From NCBI RefSeq assembly GCF_043642205.1, contig NZ_JBHZSG010000004.1, forward strand, positions 124,001 to 188,000: 64,000 bases of DNA. The letters run 5' to 3'. Below, one piece after another: positions 17,226 through 26,770 of the stretch. Below the pieces are notes generated by a model. It worked only from the letters and a program-made list of their open reading frames with translations, ran no database searches and was not told the DNA's origin. Each line of letters begins with the position of its first letter. The stretch's first letter is position 1. Both the position numbers and the translations under genes were made by a program. This DNA is from Thalassotalea_A litorea. GTDB taxonomy: Bacteria; Pseudomonadota; Gammaproteobacteria; Enterobacterales; Alteromonadaceae.

Positions 17226-18767
17226 TTACCAGGTTTGGGTCGCTTTGAACGTGTCAAGCAACTTAACTAGACCTGCTTCGATATCTTTATCATAGTTACC
17301 AGTTTCGTTGACGGTAGCCATAAGCTCTGCGTGCTCGTTATTGGCATAGGCTAATAGCGCACCTTCGAAATCACCAATTTTGTTGATTTCGATGTCAGTT
17401 AAATAACCTTTTTCAGCCGCGAACAGAGAAACTGCAGTCTCAGCCACTGAAAGTGGGCTGTATTGCTTCTGCTTCATCAGTTCAGTAACACGCTGACCAT
17501 GCTCAAGCTGTGCACGAGTAGCATCATCAAGATCAGATGCGAACTGCGCGAACGCCGCTAATTCAGCGTATTGAGCAAGGGCTAGACGGATACCACCACC
17601 AAGCTTTTTGATGATCTTAGTTTGAGCAGCACCACCAACACGAGATACCGAGATACCTGCGTTTACAGCAGGACGGATACCAGCGTTGAATAGATTCGAC
17701 TCTAGGAAGATCTGACCATCGGTGATTGAAATTACGTTAGTAGGAACAAACGCAGATACGTCACCCGCTTGTGTTTCAATGATAGGTAGAGCAGTTAGTG
17801 AACCAGTCTGACCTTTCACTTCACCATTAGTGAACTTTTCAACATACTCAGCGTTTACACGAGCAGCACGCTCTAGTAGACGAGAGTGAAGATAGAATAC
17901 ATCACCAGGGAATGCTTCACGACCAGGCGGTCGACGAAGTAGTAGTGAGATTTGACGATAAGCAACAGCTTGCTTAGACAAATCATCATATACGATTAGG
18001 GCATCTTCACCGCGGTCACGGAAGTATTCACCCATAGTACAACCAGAGTAAGGCGCTAAGTATTGTAGTGCAGCGGCTTCTGAAGCAGAGGCTACAACAA
18101 CAATCGTATTTTCAAGTGCACCGTGCTCTTCTAGAGAACGTACTACGTTAGCAACTGTAGAGGCCTTCTGGCCGATTGCAACATAGATTGACTTGATGCC
18201 AGTATCTTTCTGGTTGATGATTGCATCGAGTGCGATCGCAGATTTACCAACCTGACGGTCACCGATGATAAGCTCACGCTGACCACGACCGATTGGAATC
18301 ATTGAGTCAATTGACTTGATACCTGTTTGTACAGGTTGGTCAACAGATTTACGATCGATAACACCTGGTGCTACCACTTCAACAGGAGAGAAACCATCGC
18401 TATCGATAGGACCCTTACCGTCAATTGGCTCACCAAGAGTGTTTACTACACGGCCTAATAGACCGCGACCTACTGGTACTTCCAAAATACGGCCAGTACC
18501 TTTAACTTTTACGCCTTCAGCAAGGTCCGCGTAAGGACCCATCACTACCGCACCTACCGAATCACGGTCAAGGTTTAACGCGATAGCGAAACGGTTGCCA
18601 GGAAGTTCAATCATCTCACCTTGCATAACATCTGCAAGACCGTGGATGCGAATGATACCGTCTGTTACAGAAACGATAGTACCTTCGTTACGAGCTTCAC
18701 TAACAACGTCGAATTGATCAATACGTGATTTGATCAACTCAGCGATTTCAGTGGAATTCAATTGCAT
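17226..18767 (-). CDS. atpA: ATP synthase F1 alpha subunit
   Basis: Alpha is the regulatory nucleotide-binding subunit of F1. The 513 residues carry the P-loop GDRQVGKS at 169-176 and the C-terminal bundle with LEHGQRVTELMKQKQY. The length equals that of E. coli AtpA (513). It follows atpH after 14 bp. Confidence 0.98.
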   Translation of the reverse strand: MQLNSTEIAELIKSRIDQFDVVSEARNEGTIVSVTDGIIRIHGLADVMQGEMIELPGNRFAIALNLDRDSVGAVVMGPYADLAEGVKVKGTGRILEVPVGRGLLGRVVNTLGEPIDGKGPIDSDGFSPVEVVAPGVIDRKSVDQPVQTGIKSIDSMIPIGRGQRELIIGDRQVGKSAIALDAIINQKDTGIKSIYVAIGQKASTVANVVRSLEEHGALENTIVVVASASEAAALQYLAPYSGCTMGEYFRDRGEDALIVYDDLSKQAVAYRQISLLLRRPPGREAFPGDVFYLHSRLLERAARVNAEYVEKFTNGEVKGQTGSLTALPIIETQAGDVSAFVPTNVISITDGQIFLESNLFNAGIRPAVNAGISVSRVGGAAQTKIIKKLGGGIRLALAQYAELAAFAQFASDLDDATRAQLEHGQRVTELMKQKQYSPLSVAETAVSLFAAEKGYLTDIEINKIGDFEGALLAYANNEHAELMATVNETGNYDKDIEAGLVKLLDTFKATQTW

Positions 18768-18781
18768 GCTCTTTTCCCCGA

Positions 18782-19315
18782 TTAGGATTGCATTGAGGTA
18801 GCCAAACGTTCCAGTTTACCGCGGACTGAACCGTCGATAACTGTGTCACCAGCCTTGATTACAAGACCAGAAACTACATTGGCATCTACTGTGCAATTTA
18901 GCTTAACTTTACGAGCCAGACGCTTTTCAAGCGCGGCGCTCAATGAAGTAACTTGTTCTGCGCTTAATTCAACCGCAGAAGCTACATCAACAGAAACTTC
19001 TTTCTCATGTTCCGCTTTTAATTCAGCGTACTGAGAAACGATCTGTGGTAGCACCAACAAGCGTCCGTTTTGTGCCAGAATCTTAATAAAATTCTGACCT
19101 TTGTCGTTGATTTGTTCCCCACATACTTTCAGGAACAGGTCTGTTACTTGCTCAACGCCCATGCCACCAGTTAAATAACCGGCAACGGTTTCGTTCTGGC
19201 TAACTTCAGATGCAAAAACCAGCATCTCTAACCAGGCATCAACAGATTTTGCCTCAACGGCATACTCGAACGCTGCTTTCGCGTAAGGACGAGCAATGGT
19301 TGTCAATTCAGACAT
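18782..19315 (-). CDS. atpH: ATP synthase F1 delta subunit
   Basis: Delta joins the peripheral stalk to the top of F1. The 177-residue protein has the N-terminal helical bundle (RPYAKAAFEYAVE near residue 8) and the C-terminal DANVVSGLVIKAGDTVIDGS segment typical of OSCP/delta proteins. E. coli delta has the same length. It is followed after 14 bp by atpA. Confidence 0.97.
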   Translation of the reverse strand: MSELTTIARPYAKAAFEYAVEAKSVDAWLEMLVFASEVSQNETVAGYLTGGMGVEQVTDLFLKVCGEQINDKGQNFIKILAQNGRLLVLPQIVSQYAELKAEHEKEVSVDVASAVELSAEQVTSLSAALEKRLARKVKLNCTVDANVVSGLVIKAGDTVIDGSVRGKLERLATSMQS

Positions 19316-19329
19316 AGCTCAATCCTCTC

Positions 19330-19800
19330 TTAAAGTTCAGCAACTAGTTTGTCTAAGATGTCGCTGTGTTCAGCGGCATCGATAGAGCGTTCAAGAATTT
19401 TCTCGGCACCGGCAACAGCAAGAACAGCGACTTGTTGACGCAATTCTTCTTTAGCGCGGTTACGCTCAGATTCAATTTCTGCATGGCCAGAAGCGAGAAT
19501 TTTCTCACGCTCGGCTTTTGCCTTGTCTGCGGCTTCTTCGATAAGTTGAGCTTCACGTTTCTTAGCAGCTTCAACAATCTCAGCAGCTTGAGCTTTCGCT
19601 TCTTTAAGCTGTGCTTTGATGTTGTCGCGAGCTAACTCAAGATCTTTCTCAGCTTTCTCACCAGCAGCAAGTCCATCAGCGATGGTCTTTTGACGTTCTT
19701 CAATGGCACTCATAATTGGTGGCCATACGAACTTCATGCAGAAAATAACAAATACGATAAATGCTATCGATTCACCGATTAAAGTAGCATTAATATTCAT
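19330..19800 (-). CDS. atpF: ATP synthase F0 b subunit
   Basis: Subunit b forms the dimeric peripheral stalk. The 156-residue protein starts with one membrane helix (about residues 6-26, FIVFVIFCMKFVWPPI). A long charged coiled coil follows, rich in A, E, K and R, as in E. coli b (156 residues). It lies between atpE and atpH in the normal order. Confidence 0.97.
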   Translation of the reverse strand: MNINATLIGESIAFIVFVIFCMKFVWPPIMSAIEERQKTIADGLAAGEKAEKDLELARDNIKAQLKEAKAQAAEIVEAAKKREAQLIEEAADKAKAEREKILASGHAEIESERNRAKEELRQQVAVLAVAGAEKILERSIDAAEHSDILDKLVAEL

Positions 19801-19847
19801 ATTCGTAGCTCCTATATCTAATTAATTCGCAAGGGTTCGGTAGTGAA

Positions 19848-20069
19848 TTAAGCACCAACAGCGAATAGTAGATATAGACCGATACCAACACCGATCATCG
19901 CGATCGCATCGATAAGACCTGCAACGATGAACATTTTTACTTGAAGCTGTGGAGCCAGTTCAGGTTGACGAGCAGCAGATTCTAAGAACTTGCCACCTAA
20001 AAGACCAAAACCAATCGCAGTACCTAATGCACCTAAGCCGATTAGTAGAGCAACAGCAATATATAACAT
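19848..20069 (-). CDS. atpE: ATP synthase F0 c subunit
   Basis: Subunit c forms the rotor ring. The 73-residue hairpin has two membrane helices around the RQPEL polar loop (residues 34-38). The proton-binding acid is Asp54 in GLIDAIAMIG. There is no extra sodium-ligand signature, so proton coupling is likely. The protein is about six residues shorter at the N-terminus than the E. coli one. The ATG is supported by a GGAG ribosome site 7 bases upstream. A longer spacer (124 bp) separates it from atpB. Confidence 0.96.
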   Translation of the reverse strand: MLYIAVALLIGLGALGTAIGFGLLGGKFLESAARQPELAPQLQVKMFIVAGLIDAIAMIGVGIGLYLLFAVGA

Positions 20070-20193
20070 GTGTATCTCCAGTTATTTTCTAGTTAGTTAA
20101 AATTAAAAGTTAAAAATTAAAAATTTGTATTCCCGACATCCATGCCGTCACTCACGGGCAAGCGGTTAAACCTGCCCGAGCTCTTCCTGAGAC

Positions 20194-21021
20194 TTAGTGA
20201 TCTTCGTGCGCCAGGCTTAAATACACGATGGTCAACATCATGAAGATAAATGCCTGAAGCGGAATTACTAGTAAGTGGAAAGCTGCCCATAAGAAATGTA
20301 CAGGCAACTGGAATAAACCAATGGTTGCGATCAAAATAAAGATCAACTCACCCGCATACAAGTTACCGAACAAACGCAGTGCCAATGACACTGGACGGGC
20401 GATAAGGGTAACGGATTCAAGGATGAAGTTAACCGGAATAAAGGCCCAGTGGTTAAATGGTTGAAGGGTTAGTTCCTTCATAAAACCACCAACACCTTTT
20501 ACTTTGATTGAGTAATAGATGATCAGGAAGAATACACTAAGACTTAATGCAAACGTCATGTTCATGTCCGTCGTAGGTACGGATTTGATATAAACATCAT
20601 CAGGGTTCATACCTAAGCCATACTGACCAATCAGGCCAGCAACACCTGGGATCCAATCTACTGGTACCCAGTCCATGGCATTCATCAGTAATACCCAGAC
20701 AAAAATGGTCAGGGAAAGGGGAGCAATTAATGCGTTTTTACCGTGGAAGGTTTCTTTCACGCTCTTGTCGACAAAATCGACAATCATTTCTACCGCGCAT
20801 TGTAATTTCCCTGGAACGCCCGTCGTTGCTTTTTTGGCAACGGAGCGGAATGTAAGAAGAAAAATCAAACCGAGAACAATTGACCAGCCCAGAGTATCAA
20901 CGTGTAGAGTCCAGAAGCCAGCGTCGGCACATGCTTTGTTAAAAGCAATACCGCTGTCCGAGGAACACATTGTCCAGTTAGTCAAATGGTGTTTGATATA
21001 AGAGCCTGTATCTGCAGCCAT
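20194..21021 (-). CDS. atpB: ATP synthase F0 a subunit
   Basis: Subunit a is the stator channel next to the c-ring. The 275-residue membrane protein has several hydrophobic helices. The essential arginine is Arg216 in SLALRLFGN, and GELIF follows it. The length is close to E. coli a (271). Its start lies 3 bp after the atpI stop codon. Confidence 0.97.
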   Translation of the reverse strand: MAADTGSYIKHHLTNWTMCSSDSGIAFNKACADAGFWTLHVDTLGWSIVLGLIFLLTFRSVAKKATTGVPGKLQCAVEMIVDFVDKSVKETFHGKNALIAPLSLTIFVWVLLMNAMDWVPVDWIPGVAGLIGQYGLGMNPDDVYIKSVPTTDMNMTFALSLSVFFLIIYYSIKVKGVGGFMKELTLQPFNHWAFIPVNFILESVTLIARPVSLALRLFGNLYAGELIFILIATIGLFQLPVHFLWAAFHLLVIPLQAFIFMMLTIVYLSLAHEDH

Positions 21022-21024
21022 CTT

Positions 21025-21429
21025 TTATCCCAATTTTTGTTGATTAAAATGAAACCTGTTAACAATGGCGTTCAACCAGGGAACCAGCATTGTTATTGAA
21101 TATGTTATAAAAAAGGTAACGACGTTTAACTCAAGAAACTTAAAACACAAGGCAAACAAAATCGCCGTCAACACCAATTTTAACTTCACGCCACCGTAAA
21201 ACGAATCAACCACCTGTCGGGCTGCGCGTGCACCGGCAAATTTAAAAGCCTTATGTGCAAATACAAAATTAGGGATTACACTGACCATACCACCAGCAAA
21301 TGCTGATGTAGCGGCAGTTAATCCCCAACCGAAATAGCAAATTGTAAAACTTAAAAGAGTAATCAAAAACTGCAGGAATACTTGTCTGTATGCGTATTTC
21401 CTGCCGGGTTTTGCTAGCGTATTTTGCAC
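21025..21429 (-). CDS. atpI: ATP synthase-associated protein I
   Basis: AtpI is a small hydrophobic protein that helps c-ring assembly and is not part of the mature enzyme. The 134 residues contain four hydrophobic stretches, including SFTICYFGWGLTAATSAFAG and FFITYSITMLVPWLNA, as in the family. It is the first gene of the operon, so the operon promoter should lie in the 180-bp gap between it and parB (21430-21609). Confidence 0.9.
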   Translation of the reverse strand: MQNTLAKPGRKYAYRQVFLQFLITLLSFTICYFGWGLTAATSAFAGGMVSVIPNFVFAHKAFKFAGARAARQVVDSFYGGVKLKLVLTAILFALCFKFLELNVVTFFITYSITMLVPWLNAIVNRFHFNQQKLG

Positions 21430-21609
21430 CCGTTACTCCTAAGAAATCGTCCCAAATCTTTGATTCAGCTTGAATTCAAATGGGTTCTGATTTTTTTCTC
21501 GCCAAAAGCCAGCGCAAGTATACTGAATTAGGTTTTTTTTGCAACTTTATGAGGCATAACAAGCGCTAAAAGTGTGCAAAAAACGGAACAGGGTTACAAT
21601 GCGGTAATA

Positions 21610-22491
21610 TTAGTGAATTTTGGATAAAATTCCGTCAAGTTCATCAAGTGATGCGTAACTGATTACCATTTTCCCTTTGCCTTTACGGTTATGTTGAATT
21701 TCAACAGAAGAACCGATCCGTTCAGCCAACTCCTGCTCTAGTTTCACCGTATTCGCATCCTTTTGTTTTGCCGCTTTCGGCGCAACAGGTTCAAGGACTT
21801 TTTTCACCAAAGCTTCCGTTTCTCTAACAGTCAGTTCTTTGGCTGCAACCGTTCGAGCCGTTGCGGTTTGTACATCACCGGTCAGGGCGAGCAGAGCTCG
21901 GGCATGGCCCATATCAATGTCACCATTTTCAAGGAAGGTTTTAACATCGTTATTCAGGCTATTTAAGCGCAATAGGTTGGTAACCGTTGTTCGGGATTTG
22001 CCAACAGCCTCAGCAACTTCAAGGTGAGTTAATTCAAATTCATTTAACAGTCGTTCCAGGGCAATGGCTTCTTCCATCGCATTAAGATCTTCACGCTGAA
22101 TATTTTCAATTAACGCTATTGCTACAGCAGATTCATCGGCAACATCTTTGATAATACAAGGAACCGTATCAATCTTAGCTAACTGCGCAGCGCGCCAGCG
22201 ACGTTCACCGGCAATAATTTCATAAGCACCGGCAGCGACCGGACGAACCACAATAGGTTGAATAATGCCCTGGGCTTTAATCGAGTTACTTAACTCCTCC
22301 AAAGCATCTTCAGACATATCTTTACGAGGCTGGTATTTGCCAGGTTGCAAAATATCGATAGGCAACTTTTGCAATTCATTTTCGTTATTCGCTAATTGCT
22401 GTCCATTAGCGCTATCCGAGGCAGGTCGTGGTGCTGATGTTAATAATGCATCAAGGCCTCTACCCAGCCCACGGCGTTTTGAAGTGCTCAT
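21610..22491 (-). CDS. parB: Chromosome partitioning protein ParB
   Basis: ParB is a CTP-dependent clamp that loads at parS sites near the origin. The 293-residue protein has a basic N-terminus (KRRGLGRGLDALL), the CTP-binding ParB/Srx core with GERRWRAAQLA near residue 115, and a central helix-turn-helix (THLEVAEAVGKSRTTVTNLL near 175). A C-terminal dimerisation domain completes it. It follows parA by 12 bp. Two matching parS sites are inside recF (34899-34914 and 35532-35547). Confidence 0.96.
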   Translation of the reverse strand: MSTSKRRGLGRGLDALLTSAPRPASDSANGQQLANNENELQKLPIDILQPGKYQPRKDMSEDALEELSNSIKAQGIIQPIVVRPVAAGAYEIIAGERRWRAAQLAKIDTVPCIIKDVADESAVAIALIENIQREDLNAMEEAIALERLLNEFELTHLEVAEAVGKSRTTVTNLLRLNSLNNDVKTFLENGDIDMGHARALLALTGDVQTATARTVAAKELTVRETEALVKKVLEPVAPKAAKQKDANTVKLEQELAERIGSSVEIQHNRKGKGKMVISYASLDELDGILSKIH

Positions 22492-22503
22492 TTATGTTCC
22501 TGC

Positions 22504-23292
22504 CTAAACTAATTCTTCGCTCACTGCGACTTGCTGTTTTTTAAGTAATTCACCGGCTAACGCTAAATACGCTTTGGCGCCTGTCGATGATTTATCGTAA
22601 TACATAGCCGGGGCACCAAAACTTGGAGCCTCCGCCAAACGCACATTGCGAGGGATCACAGTGCGATAAACCTTGTCACCAAAATGACGTTTAAGTTGTT
22701 CGGATACATCGTTTGCCAAGCGATTTCGAGGATCGTACATGGTACGTAATATCCCCTCAATATGCAGATCTTTATTAACCACCTGGGATAGTTTGGCAAT
22801 GGTATCCATTAACGCGGTTAACCCTTCAAGCGCATAGTATTCACACTGCATTGGAACCAAAACAGAATCGGCTGCTCCCATCGCATTGACGGTTAACATA
22901 TTCAGCGAAGGCGGGCAGTCGATAATAATAAAATCGTAGTAATCACGGGCGTCTTGCAATGCGGTTTTTAACCGTAATTCGCGAGCAAACACTTCCATGA
23001 GTTTAATTTCAGCGGCGGTAACATCGGTATTCGCGGCGATTAAATCATATTGCCCCATGGTATCTTTGACGATGACCTGTTGATAGGGCTGCTCATCAAT
23101 CAATAACTCATAACTGGTCGCATGGACTTCATATTTATCAACGCCGGAACCCATGGTGGCATTACCTTGAGGATCTAAATCAATCAGCAAAACTTTTCTT
23201 TTGGTGGCAGCCAGGGAAGCGGCTAAATTCACCGATGTCGTTGTTTTACCGACGCCACCTTTCTGGTTAGCGATTGCAATTATTTTTCCCAC
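22504..23292 (-). CDS. parA: Chromosome partitioning ATPase ParA (Soj)
   Basis: ParA is a DNA-binding ATPase that positions ParB-parS complexes. The 262-residue protein has the deviant Walker A KGGVGKTT at residues 11-18 with the signature lysine, followed by LIDLDPQGNAT, and the IIIDCPPSLNMLTVNA motif near 125. It has no N-terminal helix-turn-helix, which marks it as a chromosomal small ParA. It lies 29 bp after rsmG. Confidence 0.96.
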   Translation of the reverse strand: MGKIIAIANQKGGVGKTTTSVNLAASLAATKRKVLLIDLDPQGNATMGSGVDKYEVHATSYELLIDEQPYQQVIVKDTMGQYDLIAANTDVTAAEIKLMEVFARELRLKTALQDARDYYDFIIIDCPPSLNMLTVNAMGAADSVLVPMQCEYYALEGLTALMDTIAKLSQVVNKDLHIEGILRTMYDPRNRLANDVSEQLKRHFGDKVYRTVIPRNVRLAEAPSFGAPAMYYDKSSTGAKAYLALAGELLKKQQVAVSEELV

Positions 23293-23321
23293 AGCGTCCC
23301 CGCAAAATTCGAATAAAGCAA

Positions 23322-23957
23322 TTAAAGTGCGTTAGATTTTTTCAATTCGATTAAATGTCGTTGCCCTTCAAGTTCCGGCACCTGAACCTGGTGGTAAGCC
23401 ACCAACTCAATGCCAGCAGGCAATTGTTGCAGTTCTTGCTCAGGAAGAACACCTTTAAGTGCAAAAAAACGACCGTTTTCATCGATAAGATGTTCACACC
23501 AGCTTACCATATCCAGCAGAGAAGCAAAGGCTCTACTTAAAACCCCGTCAAACGGGACTTCTGGCTGATATGCCTCAACTCTGCTAAGTAGCGGAGTTAC
23601 ATTGGAAAGTTTCAGTTGAAATACCACCTGACGCAAAAACGTGATGCGTTTTCCTAAGCTGTCCAATAATACAAAATTTCGCTGCGGATACAAAATAGCC
23701 AATGGGATGCCCGGTAATCCCGGGCCGGTACCGACATCAATAAAGCGATCACCATGCAGATATGGGCCATTGGCGATACTATCAAGGATATGTTTGACCA
23801 ACATTTCTTCGGGATCGCGCACCGACGTCAGATTATAGGCTTTGTTCCATTTGTGAAGAAGCTCAACGTAGGCGACAAGCAAATCTATCTGCTGCTCATT
23901 CACCGCTAAATCGGACTGAGCAATTAAATCGGTTAATCGAGATTTTAAATTCGTCAT
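23322..23957 (-). CDS. rsmG: 16S rRNA m7G527 methyltransferase
   Basis: RsmG (GidB) methylates G527 of 16S rRNA using S-adenosylmethionine. The 211-residue protein has the SAM-binding motif IDVGTGPGLPG (residues 73-83) and the N-terminal KWNKAYNLTSVRDP segment typical of the family. Length and position after mnmG match gammaproteobacterial genomes. Confidence 0.96.
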   Translation of the reverse strand: MTNLKSRLTDLIAQSDLAVNEQQIDLLVAYVELLHKWNKAYNLTSVRDPEEMLVKHILDSIANGPYLHGDRFIDVGTGPGLPGIPLAILYPQRNFVLLDSLGKRITFLRQVVFQLKLSNVTPLLSRVEAYQPEVPFDGVLSRAFASLLDMVSWCEHLIDENGRFFALKGVLPEQELQQLPAGIELVAYHQVQVPELEGQRHLIELKKSNAL

Positions 23958-23996
23958 CGGTTGTTGCGTTCCAAAGGGCAGGGGCTGATAAACAAA

Positions 23997-24017
23997 GACC
24001 GGCTATTATCGCCGGTC
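23997..24017 (-). terminator. Hairpin between mnmG and rsmG
   Basis: GACCGGC and GCCGGTC pair around a 7-base loop. On the minus strand it is followed by TTTGTTT, a weak T tract. It may attenuate transcription from mnmG into rsmG rather than end it. Confidence 0.4.
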
Positions 24018-24029
24018 TCGTTGTTAAGG

Positions 24030-25919
24030 TTAAGCAGTTTTTCTCAACAGACCGTGTTTTTTCAGGTAAACCAGCAATAACGATATTGCCGCCGGAGTGA
24101 TCCCCGAAATCCGGGACGCTTTACCTAAGGTCTCTGGGCGAGCGTCGCTGAGCTTGGCAACCACCTCATTGGATAAACCAGAGATTTGTGAAAAATCAAA
24201 ATCGGCTGGGATCAAGGTGTTTTCATGACGTTTTTTCTTATCGATTTCATCAAGCTGACGTTCGATGTAACCGGCATATTTAATCTGAATTTCAACCTGT
24301 TCCGCCGCTTGCTTGTCAGTTAGACCAGGTCCGAAAGCTTCGATGTCCATCAGTGTTTCGTAACGGGTTTCAGGGCGACGAAGTAAGTCTTCAAGATTCG
24401 CTTCCCTTGAAATAGGGTTTTTTAACAATGGATTTAGCTGCTCAGCTGCAGGATTATCTTTTTGCACCCAAACGCCACGCAAACGTTGACGCTCAAGTTC
24501 GATATTTTCCATTTTTTCACAGAATCGCTGCCAGCGCGCATCGCCAACCAGACCAAGTTCACGGCCTTTTTCGGTCAGACGAATATCAGCATTGTCTTCG
24601 CGTAACAGCAAACGATATTCGGCACGAGAAGTAAACATGCGGTAGGGTTCTTTGGTGCCCAGGGTAGAAAGATCATCGATCAATACGCCCATATACGCCT
24701 GTTCGCGACCTGGCGTCCAGCCTTCTTTGTCCTGCACCCGACATGCGGCGTTCATACCAGCCACTAGCCCCTGTGCGCCTGCTTCTTCATAGCCAGTTGT
24801 GCCGTTGATTTGTCCGGCAAAAAACAAATTCTGGATAAATTTACTTTCCAGCGTTTGTTTTAGATCGCGAGGATCAAAATAATCATATTCGATCGCATAG
24901 CCTGGACGAATGATATGGGCATTTTCAAATCCTTTAATGGAACGCACTAAATCCATTTGCACGTCAAAAGGTAAACTGGTGGAAATACCGTTAGGGTACA
25001 CCTCATGGGTCGTCAGGCCTTCAGGCTCGACAAAAATCTGATGCGATTCTTTATCGGCAAATCGCATAATTTTATCTTCAATCGAAGGACAATATCGCGG
25101 ACCAACACCTTCGATCACGCCAGTATACATCGGCGATCGATCTAATCCTTCACGGATCACATTATGGGTTTTCTCGTTGGTATGGGTGATATAACAAGGA
25201 ATTTGCTGCGGATGATGGGCTGTCTGGCCCATAAATGAGAACGTAGGAACTGGTGTATCACCAGGTTGTTCCTGCATCACAGAAAAGTCCAGAGTCCGGG
25301 CATCTAAGCGTGGCGGAGTGCCCGTTTTAAGGCGTTCGATGCGAAATGGCATATCCCTTAAACGGCTTGCCAGATTTACCGAAGCAGGATCGCCTGCACG
25401 TCCGCCTTGATAATTATTTAAGCCAATATGGATTTGTCCGGCTAGGAAGGTACCAACCGTTAATACCACGGTTTTACCTTTGAATTTCAAGCCCATTTGC
25501 GTGGATACACCAACGATTTGATCGTTTTCAAGGATCAAGTCATCGCAAGGTTGCTGGAATATCGTAAGGTTTTCCTGATTTTCCAAGTAGTTACGGACAT
25601 AGGCCTTGTAAAGCAAACGATCCGCCTGGGCACGGGTTGCGCGCACTGCGGGACCTTTTGAAGAATTCAATGTACGAAACTGGATCCCACCGTGATCAAT
25701 GGCTTCAGCCATCAAACCACCCAGAGCGTCAATTTCTTTGACCAAATGTCCTTTACCGATCCCACCAATCGCTGGGTTGCATGACATGGCACCTAAGGTA
25801 TCAATGTTATGAGTCAGCAATAATGTTTTGCAACCCATACGAGCCGCCGCCAGGCAGGCTTCTGTACCAGCATGACCACCTCCAACAACGATAACGTCAA
25901 AGGAATCTTGATACCACAT
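24030..25919 (-). CDS. mnmG: tRNA U34 carboxymethylaminomethyl-modifying enzyme MnmG
   Basis: MnmG (GidA) works with MnmE to modify wobble uridine 34 of several tRNAs. The 629 residues match E. coli in length. The FAD-binding GGGHAG lies at residues 13-18, NPAIGGIGKGHLV near 48-60 and GQINGTTGYEEAGAQG near 370. The C-terminal helical domain contacts MnmE. The gene starts beside oriC and is read away from it, as in E. coli. Confidence 0.98.
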   Translation of the reverse strand: MWYQDSFDVIVVGGGHAGTEACLAAARMGCKTLLLTHNIDTLGAMSCNPAIGGIGKGHLVKEIDALGGLMAEAIDHGGIQFRTLNSSKGPAVRATRAQADRLLYKAYVRNYLENQENLTIFQQPCDDLILENDQIVGVSTQMGLKFKGKTVVLTVGTFLAGQIHIGLNNYQGGRAGDPASVNLASRLRDMPFRIERLKTGTPPRLDARTLDFSVMQEQPGDTPVPTFSFMGQTAHHPQQIPCYITHTNEKTHNVIREGLDRSPMYTGVIEGVGPRYCPSIEDKIMRFADKESHQIFVEPEGLTTHEVYPNGISTSLPFDVQMDLVRSIKGFENAHIIRPGYAIEYDYFDPRDLKQTLESKFIQNLFFAGQINGTTGYEEAGAQGLVAGMNAACRVQDKEGWTPGREQAYMGVLIDDLSTLGTKEPYRMFTSRAEYRLLLREDNADIRLTEKGRELGLVGDARWQRFCEKMENIELERQRLRGVWVQKDNPAAEQLNPLLKNPISREANLEDLLRRPETRYETLMDIEAFGPGLTDKQAAEQVEIQIKYAGYIERQLDEIDKKKRHENTLIPADFDFSQISGLSNEVVAKLSDARPETLGKASRISGITPAAISLLLVYLKKHGLLRKTA

Positions 25920-25984
25920 AAAAGAAAAACCTCGATTAATGAAAACGGAATACGACTTAAATCTAAGGTGAGTATTCTACCGTT

Positions 25985-26310
25985 TATTGGCGGTTAGGGA
26001 AACGATCAAAGTGTTAAAAGATCGAACGCTGGATCCTTAATAAAATATAAAGATCTATATATAGATCTTATTATTATCTCTTATTAGTGATCGCGTTTTC
26101 TGTTGATAACTCAATAAAGCGCTTTATTTATAGGTGGTTGGGATAGATCAGATCCTGTGATCAAGGTTGGATCTGATCATGTATTACTTCTGATCAAAAG
26201 GCCTGTTTATCCACAGGAGATCTTTTTGATTTTATTGTGCACTGAATAATAAGTGAAAATTAACGGTTTGATCACAGTTTTATTCACAATAGCTAATTTT
26301 TAGATCGTAA
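25985..26310. other. oriC: Chromosomal replication origin oriC
   Basis: The unwinding region has three tandem 13-mers: GATCTATATATAG (26052-26064), GATCTTATTATTA (26064-26076) and TATCTCTTATTAG (26075-26087). The last differs from the E. coli right 13-mer by one base. Exactly 13 bp later, as in E. coli, comes an R1-like DnaA box TGTTGATAA (26101-26109). Perfect boxes TTATCCACA (26207-26215) and TTATTCACA (26280-26288) follow, with the latter 179 bp from R1, close to the E. coli R1-R4 distance. I counted 15 GATC sites between 26004 and 26306, as expected for Dam/SeqA control. The mnmG-oriC-mioC setting matches enterics and Shewanella. Confidence 0.95.
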
Positions 26311-26326
26311 ACTGTGGGTAAGTTCT

Positions 26327-26770
26327 TTATAACTGATCCAAATGATCGCGTATCCATTGCTCAGCGATCTCTTCGGGATCAATATCCTCGTCCATATCGA
26401 TACAGAATATATCAATGATTTCTTTAGCCCCCTTAGATAACATATTGTTTTGTATGTTTTTTCCTGCCAAACAAAAGGTGTCGTAGTTACTATCACCAAC
26501 AGCGATCACAAAAAACTTTAGATCGTCCAAGGGTTGATCATATGCACAGAGGTTCTCGACGAACGACTCTATATTTTCTGGAAAATCGCCTGCGCCATGG
26601 GTTGAGGTGCAAATAATCCAGGTCTGATCTTTTCTTGGAATTTGTGAAAATTCCGGTTGAAAGTGCAATTCACATGAATGATTTGCATCTTTTATAACCG
26701 ATTCTACGGCTTCAGCAATGTATTCTGTCCCACCTAACATGCTGCCAACGATGATTTGAAATGATGACAT
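26327..26770 (-). CDS. mioC: Flavodoxin-like protein MioC
   Basis: MioC is an FMN-binding flavodoxin-type protein. With the start at 26770 it has 147 residues, the E. coli length. That ATG has an AGGA ribosome site, while a possible upstream ATG would add 10 unconserved residues. Motifs are GSMLGGTEYIAEA, CTSTHGAGDFPENI and VIAVGDSNYDTFCLAGK, which are the phosphate and flavin loops. It is read toward oriC, so its transcription may influence initiation, as suggested in E. coli. Confidence 0.93.
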   Translation of the reverse strand: MSSFQIIVGSMLGGTEYIAEAVESVIKDANHSCELHFQPEFSQIPRKDQTWIICTSTHGAGDFPENIESFVENLCAYDQPLDDLKFFVIAVGDSNYDTFCLAGKNIQNNMLSKGAKEIIDIFCIDMDEDIDPEEIAEQWIRDHLDQL

